Positions 1-4,081 of a stretch of DNA of 6,759 nucleotides are shown in pieces (position 1 is the stretch's first letter; every line of letters starts with the position of its first letter). This DNA comes from Chloroflexota bacterium. Lineage in GTDB: Archaea > Iainarchaeota > Iainarchaeia > Iainarchaeales > GCA-2688035. Under the pieces are notes generated by a model. It was not told the origin of the DNA. It ran no database searches and saw only the letters and a program-made list of their open reading frames with translations. A program made the translations under genes and the position numbers. The stretch covers positions 1 to 6,759 of the forward strand of contig DAOWAC010000057.1 in assembly GCA_030634785.1 (NCBI GenBank). The letters run 5' to 3'.

Positions 1-360
1 CCAAGCATTGCTGATGTGCTTAAAACAAAAATTGTTGCACAAAGGCTTGGTTCAAATCCTGTTGCAATAGTTGTAAATTTTAGCATGGGAGAAAAAGGCG
101 AAATAAAAAACGAGGACATAATGAAAATGCTTGAACTTCCAGTGTATGGAACAATTCCATTTGACATTGAAGTAAGAAGAAGTTTTATGCAGCAAAATGT
201 ACAGCCTGTAATTGTGAGAAAACCAACAACGCCTGCAGCAATTGAAATGAGAAAAGTTGCTGCAAAGATTGCAGGAGTGAAAACAAAAAAGTTTCTCAAA
301 GGCACGAAGAAGCAAGGGTTTTTAAGCAGGTTGCTAGCAAAATTCAGAAGAAAGAAATAA
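1..360 (+). CDS. minD: MinD/ParA-type P-loop ATPase, 3' part (5' truncated by window)
   Basis: This is the C-terminal 119 residues of a MinD-like deviant Walker-A ATPase; the frame is open from base 1, so the P-loop lies outside the window. Visible family features are a hydrophobic strand ending in VVNF (residues 21-27), the segment LPVYGTIPFDIEVRRS (46-61) matching the MinD PV-G-IP-D-EVRR region, and PTTPAAIEMRKVAAKIAG (75-92), the usual last helix. The tail GFLSRLLAKFRRKK (106-119) is a short basic amphipathic helix like the membrane-targeting sequence of bacterial MinD. In bacteria such proteins cycle on the membrane to position division or other complexes; in archaea several MinD paralogs exist and their cargo varies, so the role here is inferred. 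The Sm-like gene starts 28 bp downstream, probably in the same transcript. The GTG at 16 is internal to the domain and not the real start. Confidence 0.85.
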   Translation, partial: PSIADVLKTKIVAQRLGSNPVAIVVNFSMGEKGEIKNEDIMKMLELPVYGTIPFDIEVRRSFMQQNVQPVIVRKPTTPAAIEMRKVAAKIAGVKTKKFLKGTKKQGFLSRLLAKFRRKK

Positions 361-373
361 TTCAAAAAAAGGC

Positions 374-380
374 AGGGGGA
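374..380 (+). promoter_or_regulatory. Shine-Dalgarno-like purine run for the Sm-like gene
   Basis: The run AGGGGGA ends 8 nt before the ATG at 389. It supports that start and translation of the Sm-like gene from a transcript shared with the MinD-like gene. Confidence 0.5.
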
Positions 381-388
381 AAACAATT

Positions 389-607
389 ATGGCAAACAGA
401 CCATTTGACATGCTCAATGAAGCACTAGGAAAAGAAATACTTATTTTACTTAAGGGGAATATGCAAATTAGCGGAACACTCAAAGCATTTGACGTTCATC
501 TAAACCTTGTCTTGGACAACGCAACACAGCTTGAAAACGGCGAGCCAAAAACCAAGTACGGAAAGCTAATGGTAAGAGGCGACAGCGTAGTTCTAATCAG
601 TGCTTAA
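389..607 (+). CDS. Sm-like (LSm/SmAP) RNA-binding protein
   Basis: A complete 72-residue Sm-fold protein of normal length for an archaeal SmAP. After an N-terminal helix (RPFDMLNEALGK, 4-15), the Sm1 motif spans roughly 15-50: EILILLKGNMQISGTLKAFDVHLNLVLDNA, with the characteristic G-L-x-x-FD-x-H-x-N-L-V-L-DNA core that makes the uridine-binding pocket. Sm2 follows at 58-71 with GKLMVRGDSVVLISA, the I/L-x-R-G-x-x-V-x-x-I signature. Archaeal SmAPs form six- or seven-membered rings that bind U-rich RNA and, like Hfq, act in RNA metabolism. The start at 389 is supported by a purine run 8 nt upstream. In many archaea this gene is followed by ribosomal protein L37e; here a tRNA follows instead and no L37e frame is seen. 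The stop codon lies inside a small hairpin (602-620). Confidence 0.95.
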   Translation: MANRPFDMLNEALGKEILILLKGNMQISGTLKAFDVHLNLVLDNATQLENGEPKTKYGKLMVRGDSVVLISA

Positions 608-620
608 AATAGTTTTAAGC
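602..620 (+). terminator. Hairpin overlapping the Sm-like stop codon
   Basis: GCTTAAAA (602-609) pairs perfectly with TTTTAAGC (613-620) around the 3-nt loop TAG. The TAA stop at 605-607 is in the left arm. There is no long T-run after it, so it may mark the mRNA 3' end or a processing or stability element rather than a classical terminator. Part of it (604-615) recurs exactly at 642-653, in the tRNA-Ala promoter. Confidence 0.4.
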
Positions 621-640
621 ATACTTGGGCGTTATCGCAT

Positions 641-649
641 TTTAAAATA
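641..649 (+). promoter_or_regulatory. TATA box of tRNA-Ala
   Basis: TTTAAAATA lies 24-32 nt upstream of the mature tRNA 5' end at 673, the spacing expected if archaeal transcription starts a few bases before the tRNA. The spacing and the separate hairpin before it suggest that the tRNA has its own promoter. Confidence 0.55.
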
Positions 650-672
650 GTTTCTAAACCCACTTATTCTAC

Positions 673-744
673 GGGCCCTTAGTCTAGTGGTATGACGCTC
701 GGTTGGCAATCGGGAGACCGCGGGTTCAATTCCCGCAGGGTCCA
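673..744 (+). tRNA. tRNA-Ala (anticodon GGC)
   Basis: A complete cloverleaf can be drawn. The acceptor stem 673-679 pairs with 737-743, and its third pair is G675:U741, the G3:U70 wobble that is the alanine identity element. D stem 682-684/694-696 with a 9-nt loop; anticodon stem 698-702/710-714; loop 703-709 carrying GGC at 705-707, reading GCC/GCU; a 5-nt variable loop; T stem 720-724/732-736 with loop TTCAATT. The discriminator is A744. CCA is not encoded (CT follows), so the 3' end must be added by the CCA enzyme. There is no intron. The G3:U70 pair and the anticodon agree independently. Confidence 0.96.
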
Positions 745-747
745 CTG

Positions 748-778
748 ACCCATTGAGCCCAAGTGAAATGGGTTTCTT
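748..778 (+). terminator. Hairpin and T-rich tail behind tRNA-Ala
   Basis: ACCCATT (748-754) pairs with AATGGGT (767-773) across a 12-nt loop and is followed by TTCTT (774-778). The position immediately behind the tRNA suggests a transcript end or trailer. Archaeal terminators need mainly the T-stretch, which is modest here. Confidence 0.4.
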
Positions 779-798
779 GTGGTGGTTGTGATTTTTGC

Positions 799-819
799 CA
801 GCCTTTTTCTAAAAGGCTG
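799..819. repeat. Perfect 9-bp hairpin
   Basis: CAGCCTTTT (799-807) is the exact complement of AAAAGGCTG (811-819), with loop TCT. Its right arm ends at the first base of the T-arm copy at 819. Confidence 0.7.
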
Positions 820-833
820 TTCAATTCCCGCAG
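819..833 (+). repeat. 15-bp exact copy of the tRNA-Ala T-arm
   Basis: GTTCAATTCCCGCAG is identical to tRNA-Ala positions 724-738, 95 bp upstream, and similarity continues weakly (G at 835, C at 837). A direct repeat of a tRNA 3' end is the typical trace of site-specific integration at a tRNA gene, or of a partial tRNA duplication. No integrase gene lies in the window. Confidence 0.7.
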
Positions 834-834
834 A

Positions 835-986
835 GCCGTCACGCCCGGCTGGTGCGGGTACGATTGCCTTTGAAGGCAATCCTACAGCTCGTTTCGCTCG
901 CAAAAAAGCCGTCACGTTTGACTGGTGCGAGTACCATCTTCGTTTGGGTTTGATGACACAGTTGGTTGGTGCGAGTGCCATCTTCG
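835..986. repeat. Three degenerate direct repeats
   Basis: Copies lie at about 835-868, 908-942 and 952-986, offset by 73 and 44 bp. Copies 1 and 2 share GCCGTCACG and CTGGTGCGRGTAC. Copies 2 and 3 match in 19 of 20 bases over TGGTGCGAGTRCCATCTTCG (923-942 and 967-986). The segment GCGGGTACGATTGCC of copy 1 (854-868) itself resembles the tRNA T-arm GCGGGTTCAATTCCC. The irregular spacing and the divergence argue against a CRISPR. Confidence 0.6.
862..881. repeat. Perfect 8-bp hairpin
   Basis: GATTGCCT (862-869) pairs with AGGCAATC (874-881) across a 4-nt loop. It begins inside the first degenerate repeat, and copies 2 and 3 do not have it. Confidence 0.6.
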
Positions 987-1038
987 CGCCTTTTAGACGC
1001 TCAATAACACACACTCTCTTAATGTTGTTATTCATAAA

Positions 1039-1059
1039 AAATGCTTCTTTTTAGGCAAT
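1039..1059 (+). repeat. 21-bp exact repeat, copy 1 (upstream of the coiled-coil gene)
   Basis: The 21 bases starting AAATGCTTC and ending TTTTTAGGCAAT recur exactly at 5687-5707, upstream of L15e. Both copies lie on the + strand before a + strand gene: 39 bp before the ATG at 1099 here, and 17 bp before the ATG at 5725 in the other copy. A shared promoter or leader element is the likeliest reading. Confidence 0.7.
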
Positions 1060-1066
1060 GGAAAAC

Positions 1067-1076
1067 CTTTTTTATT
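1067..1076 (+). promoter_or_regulatory. TATA-like box of the coiled-coil gene
   Basis: CTTTTTTATT is centred about 27 nt upstream of the ATG at 1099. No Shine-Dalgarno is seen before that ATG, so a leaderless transcript starting at or near the ATG is plausible. Confidence 0.4.
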
Positions 1077-1098
1077 CCATTAGTGTATTCTATTTGGA

Positions 1099-2781
1099 AT
1101 GGCTTCTAAAAAACAACTTCTGTTAAAAAGCATCAGAGAACTTCTTGCATTAAATGTTTCAGGCAAAGAAATTGTTCTGGATTTGAAAGAAGTTGGAATT
1201 AATGAAGATCAGGCTAAAAAGCTAATTGCAGAAGCAAAACAACCAGCGCAGGAAGAAGCTCCAAAAAAACTGATAGCAAAAGAAGTTCCTTTTCTAAAGC
1301 GATTTAAGAAAAAAGCAAACGATTCAAAAAATGAAAAAGAAAAAAAAGCAAAAAAGGTTGAAGTTGAAAGAGAAAAGGCAACAGAAGAACTTGCAGCAGA
1401 AACTGTTGGTTCTGAAAAAAAAGAGCCTGTAAAAGAAAATGGGATTTTTGAAGATCTTAGATTTAAAGAAACTGAAAAAAAAGAGCCTGTGAAAGAAAAA
1501 GAACTTTTTGAAGGACTTAGTCTTGAAGAAATTGGAAAAAAAGCAGGTGTTAAAGAACCAGAAGAAGAATTTACAAAAGTGCTTGAAGAAAAGGCTGCAG
1601 CAATGACAGGCGAAAAAGTTGAACCACTGTCTAAAATCGAATCACTTCCTGTAACAGAACAATCATCTGCAATCGAACCAGTTGCAAAACCTTTTCTAAA
1701 AACAGAGTCACTAAGCCTTGGTAAAGAAAAACAACCACTTGTTGAAGACATTGCTGTAAGCAAACTTTGGGAAAAAGGAATCATGGCAACAATGACTCAA
1801 AAGCTTGCTGAAATGGATGAACTCAAAAAAGAGATTGATTTAGTGCTTGACAAAAAGGTTGCAGAAGCAAACAAAAGAGAAATGGCAAAAATAAAAGTTT
1901 TGTTTGACAGCCAGCGTGCCTTGCTGGTAAGCAGGGTTGATGCAGAGCTTGAAGCCAAAGCAAAAAGTTTTGCTGACATAATTGAATTAAAGCTAAGGGA
2001 AATGCGCGAAATTAACAAACAAACCACTTCTCAAATTACTGTTTTAAATGAAGCAGAAGCAAATTCCAAAAAAGAGGCGCAGGGTCTGTTAAGGCGTCTT
2101 GAAGAAATTGACAAAGTAAAAGAAGATGTTGTTTCCTCTTTGAATACTGAGCTTATAAAAAGTAAAACTAAAAGCAAACTTCTTGTTGAAGAAATGAACA
2201 AAAAGCTTGTTGAAATGGATGGAAGGATAAATAAAACTTTACAGCTTGAAAATCAGGTTGTTGAAGGTCTTGTTAAACAAGCCAGAGTGACTGTTGAAAA
2301 ACTGCTTGCAGAAAAATCAGTTGAATTTATTTCAGAAAGCAAAAGGCGTGCTAACGAAATGCGTGAAATAAAACAACAGTTTGAAATTGAACAAATGGCA
2401 AATGTTGCAAAGATTGAACGTGAAGCAAAAATTGAAAGAGTTTCTTTGGACAAAAAACTTGAAAAAAAGCTTGCAGATATGGGCAAATTGCACAAACAGA
2501 TTACAATTGATTTTAAGCCAAAGGAATTCAAAAGACAAATGGACGAATTGAATGCATTCAAGGTTCAGTTTGTTGAAGCAATTCAGCAGAATGCAGAAAA
2601 GTTTAATCAAGGAATAAAAAAACTAAACCAACAAGGGCAGATAATTGAAAGACAATTTTCTTTAAGGGCTGAAAAAATTGACAAAAAGATTGCAGAGCTT
2701 GACGTCTTTGAAAAAAACTTTGCAAAAGCAATAGGCACAAACGTTGAAAAAATGGGAAAAAAGAATGGAAAAAAACGCTGA
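1099..2781 (+). CDS. Long Lys/Glu-rich coiled-coil protein of unknown family
   Basis: A 560-residue soluble protein that I do not recognise as a named family; no signal peptide or membrane segment is visible. Residues 5-46 form a compact helical N-terminal module (LLKSIRELLALNVSGKEIVLDLKEVGINEDQAKKLIAEA), resembling short helix-loop-helix modules in which a basic helix precedes a 'G-I/Y-x-E-x-x-x-K/A' helix. Residues 47-225 are a charged, low-complexity, probably disordered linker with a 20-residue tandem duplication (105-122 and 125-142, each with EKKEPVKE and an F-E-x-L core). Residues 226-555 are almost continuous amphipathic helix with the heptad pattern of a long coiled coil, including two EMREI[NK] segments (301-306, 420-425). 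A short basic tail ends the protein. A structural or scaffolding role is inference; superficial similarity to SMC-like or myosin-like coiled coils is expected and not informative. There is no SD, so the start rests on the ATG and the conserved-looking N-terminus. A T-rich terminator follows. Confidence 0.85.
   Translation: MASKKQLLLKSIRELLALNVSGKEIVLDLKEVGINEDQAKKLIAEAKQPAQEEAPKKLIAKEVPFLKRFKKKANDSKNEKEKKAKKVEVEREKATEELAAETVGSEKKEPVKENGIFEDLRFKETEKKEPVKEKELFEGLSLEEIGKKAGVKEPEEEFTKVLEEKAAAMTGEKVEPLSKIESLPVTEQSSAIEPVAKPFLKTESLSLGKEKQPLVEDIAVSKLWEKGIMATMTQKLAEMDELKKEIDLVLDKKVAEANKREMAKIKVLFDSQRALLVSRVDAELEAKAKSFADIIELKLREMREINKQTTSQITVLNEAEANSKKEAQGLLRRLEEIDKVKEDVVSSLNTELIKSKTKSKLLVEEMNKKLVEMDGRINKTLQLENQVVEGLVKQARVTVEKLLAEKSVEFISESKRRANEMREIKQQFEIEQMANVAKIEREAKIERVSLDKKLEKKLADMGKLHKQITIDFKPKEFKRQMDELNAFKVQFVEAIQQNAEKFNQGIKKLNQQGQIIERQFSLRAEKIDKKIAELDVFEKNFAKAIGTNVEKMGKKNGKKR
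1412..1499 (+). repeat. 60-bp-period tandem duplication inside the coiled-coil gene
   Basis: Bases 1412-1439 and 1472-1499 match in 27 of 28 positions, and the similarity continues to about 1461 and 1521. It encodes two copies of an EKKEPVKE...F-E-x-L unit 20 residues apart. The near-identity at DNA level suggests a recent in-frame duplication in the flexible linker. Confidence 0.75.
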
Positions 2782-2785
2782 AGTG

Positions 2786-2799
2786 TTTTTCTGATTTTT
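2786..2799 (+). terminator. T-rich terminator behind the coiled-coil gene
   Basis: Two T5 runs (2786-2790 and 2795-2799) begin 5 nt after the stop. This is the usual form of archaeal termination signals, which do not need a hairpin. Confidence 0.5.
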
Positions 2800-2803
2800 A
2801 ACT

Positions 2804-2968
2804 ACTCATCACCTCCAATATTGAATTTTTTCTTAGGACTCGAATTTTCTCGGCTTAAACCTTTGCACATCTAAATCTTTTTTTATTGGTGCAAAGGATT
2901 TAATGCCTCCAAAATTCGCAAAAAGTCCACGAAAAAATTCATTCTAAATTGGAGGTGATTTAATGAGT
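2804..2968 (+). promoter_or_regulatory. Long imperfect hairpin masking the homing-endonuclease RBS and start
   Basis: Two arms pair in order: 2804-2808 with 2964-2968; 2809-2819 with 2948-2958 (11 bp, perfect); 2822-2831 with 2932-2941 (10 bp); 2836-2840 with 2924-2928; 2841-2848 with 2911-2918; 2852-2854 with 2905-2907; 2855-2859 with 2899-2903; 2860-2868 with 2889-2897 (9 bp). That is about 56 pairs around a 20-nt loop holding a T7 run (2878-2884). The Shine-Dalgarno (2951-2958) lies in the 11-bp helix, and the UG of the start codon falls in the outermost one, so the folded mRNA should not be translated freely. Two alternatives are possible. The arms may be oppositely oriented copies of one leader, since on the minus strand the left arm also reads GGAGGTGATGAGT before a stop. 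Or this may be the inverted repeat of a mobile element. Confidence 0.75.
2951..2958 (+). promoter_or_regulatory. Very strong Shine-Dalgarno of the homing-endonuclease gene
   Basis: GGAGGTGA is a full complement to the 16S rRNA 3' end and ends 4 nt before the ATG at 2963, fixing that start. No other gene in the window has an SD this strong, which itself suggests a different origin or a need to compete with the hairpin that contains it. Confidence 0.85.
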
Positions 2969-4021
2969 TTTTCAAAAAACACCGGAAACCTAGACTATCC
3001 AAATCGCTTTAAAAAGGAAAAACTAGATTATAGAATGGTATCTAAAAGAATTCGGCTAAAGAATGGAAAACAAAGGGAACTTATTGAAAAAGCCAAAAAT
3101 AAAAACAAACTTACTTGGCAAGAGCTTTCCAGTTTTCTAAATCTTAATGAACTATACGTTTGTAACGAGTTAAGGCACGAAACTCGCCTACTTGGAATTG
3201 AGACCTTTGAAAAATTGTGTAAATTAGTCGATAAAAATTATGGGGTATTCGTCAAAGACGTTCTAGATTCAAATTGGGGTCAAGTAAAAGGCGGAGCAAA
3301 TTCTAATGCTGGCGGGCAAGGGTTAGTCAATATAAAAAATCCCCAAATGACTCCTCGCTTTGCTGAATTAATAGGTGCTTATCTTGGTGATGGCACTTTA
3401 ACAAAATATTTTATGAGAATCACGGCAGACAAAAGATACAGCTTTCCTTATTTAGAATACTTAGGTAACATAGCCGAAGAAACTCTTGGGATAAAAACAA
3501 CAATACGAATTCCTTCAACTAGAAACATTGCATATTTGGAAATTAGGTCAAAACAATTTTGTGATTATTTTAAAGAAAACTTGGATCTTTCATTTGGCGA
3601 TAAAATAAGAAACAAGGTAAAAATTCCAAAAGAAATTTTGAAAGACAAAAATCTTGCCCGCGCATGTCTTAGAGGCTTAATGGATACTGATGGTAGTTTT
3701 TCAAAAAGAGGTGCCTATATGTGCCTTGAATTTACTTCCTTAAATCCAATTCTTCTTGAGCAAGTCTGCCAACTTGGGAAGCAATTTGAGGTTTTTACTC
3801 ATAAAAACAAAGAGCAGGTTGGAACAAACAGTTGGCTAAAAATTGTGAAATATTTCAATTTGATTGGGAGCTCAAATAGGATTCATATAGTCAGGTTTTC
3901 TGAACGATTCTATAATAAAAAACTTTTGTACAAAACTGACTTGTTCCCATACTTTAAAAAATATGATGGGATTAAACTTCCTTATATGGGCTCGTGGTCT
4001 AGGGGTATGACATATCCTTGA
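2963..4021 (+). CDS. LAGLIDADG homing endonuclease with N-terminal helical domain
   Basis: A 352-residue protein with both LAGLIDADG helices: AELIGAYLGDG at 134-144 and ACLRGLMDTDG at 234-244. Each ends in the acidic residue (D143, D243) that binds the catalytic metal, so the enzyme looks intact. The spacing of 100 residues fits a monomeric two-domain nuclease. Residues ~35-105 form an extra N-terminal helical, HTH-like domain ending in SNWGQVKGG. No intein splice motifs and no rRNA exons flank it, so it appears free-standing. It is expressed, if at all, from a strong SD inside a large hairpin. The last 34 nt overlap tRNA-Val: the final residues SWSRGMTYP are encoded by its acceptor and D arms, and TGA is formed by tRNA bases U33, G34 and A35. 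The tRNA promoter also lies inside this frame. The target is unknown; the adjacent tRNA or the hairpin region are candidates. Confidence 0.9.
   Translation: MSFSKNTGNLDYPNRFKKEKLDYRMVSKRIRLKNGKQRELIEKAKNKNKLTWQELSSFLNLNELYVCNELRHETRLLGIETFEKLCKLVDKNYGVFVKDVLDSNWGQVKGGANSNAGGQGLVNIKNPQMTPRFAELIGAYLGDGTLTKYFMRITADKRYSFPYLEYLGNIAEETLGIKTTIRIPSTRNIAYLEIRSKQFCDYFKENLDLSFGDKIRNKVKIPKEILKDKNLARACLRGLMDTDGSFSKRGAYMCLEFTSLNPILLEQVCQLGKQFEVFTHKNKEQVGTNSWLKIVKYFNLIGSSNRIHIVRFSERFYNKKLLYKTDLFPYFKKYDGIKLPYMGSWSRGMTYP
3953..3964 (+). promoter_or_regulatory. TATA box of tRNA-Val inside the endonuclease gene
   Basis: TTTAAAAAATAT lies 24-35 nt before the tRNA 5' end at 3988, like the box before tRNA-Ala. 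It is translated as part of PYFKKYDG (residues ~329-336), so coding and promoter functions share this DNA. Confidence 0.55.
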
Positions 4022-4062
4022 CATGGATAAGATCGGGCGTTCGATTCGCCCCGGGCCCACCA
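3988..4062 (+). tRNA. tRNA-Val (anticodon GAC), CCA encoded
   Basis: A complete cloverleaf can be drawn. Acceptor stem 3988-3994 pairs with 4052-4058 with one U:G (3992:4054); D stem 3997-3999/4009-4011 with a 9-nt loop; anticodon stem 4013-4017/4025-4029; loop 4018-4024 with GAC at 4020-4022, reading valine codons GUC/GUU; variable loop 4030-4034; T stem 4035-4039/4047-4051 with loop TTCGATT. The discriminator is A4059 and CCA is encoded at 4060-4062, unlike tRNA-Ala in this window. There is no intron and no damage, so insertion of the endonuclease gene upstream left the tRNA intact. The endonuclease frame overlaps bases 3988-4021. Confidence 0.95.
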
Positions 4063-4071
4063 TTATTTTAT

Positions 4072-4076
4072 GAGGA
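4072..4076 (+). promoter_or_regulatory. Shine-Dalgarno deciding the AlaX start
   Basis: GAGGA ends 5 nt before the ATG at 4082 and overlaps the upstream in-frame ATG at 4070. The downstream ATG is therefore the preferred start. Confidence 0.6.
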
Positions 4077-4081
4077 TTAAC

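Larger units (their letters stand above)
745..1060. other. Structured, locally GC-rich intergenic region without a credible gene
   Basis: No convincing protein is encoded in these ~315 bases: the open frames on both strands are low-quality and one is partly antisense to the tRNA. From about 815 to 990 the DNA is clearly richer in G and C than the flanking genes. The region contains the trailer hairpin (748-773), perfect hairpins at 799-819 and 862-881, a 15-bp copy of the tRNA-Ala T-arm at 819-833, and three imperfect direct repeats beginning at 835, 908 and 952. In an AT-rich genome this mix fits either a structured small RNA or debris of a decayed integration at the tRNA 3' end. Neither is proven. 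Confidence 0.5.

Noticed and set aside
835..986. Possible small CRISPR array
   Set aside because: Only three degenerate copies with unequal offsets (73 and 44 bp) and no cas genes.
945..1000. Box C-like TTGATGA (951-957 region), possible C/D guide RNA
   Set aside because: No box D (CTGA) at a suitable distance and no C'/D' pair.
679..1035. 118-codon minus-strand open frame
   Set aside because: Its C-terminal part (TLRELNPRSPDCQPSVIPLD) is the antisense of tRNA-Ala, a well-known kind of spurious gene call; the rest crosses hairpins and repeats.
779..1054. 91-codon plus-strand open frame behind tRNA-Ala
   Set aside because: No domain pattern, no SD or start context, and composition set by the repeats and hairpins.
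1209..1784. 191-codon minus-strand Ser/Phe-rich open frame
   Set aside because: Shadow of the Lys/Glu-rich linker of the coiled-coil gene.
2804..2968. Archaeal intron end with bulge-helix-bulge
   Set aside because: The 5-bp helix 2836-2840/2924-2928 is flanked by a 4x3 internal loop and a 5-nt bulge, not the 3-nt/4-bp/3-nt form, and no exon continues on both sides.
4070..4081. Upstream ATG start for alaX
   Set aside because: It overlaps the SD that serves the ATG at 4082 and has no SD of its own.
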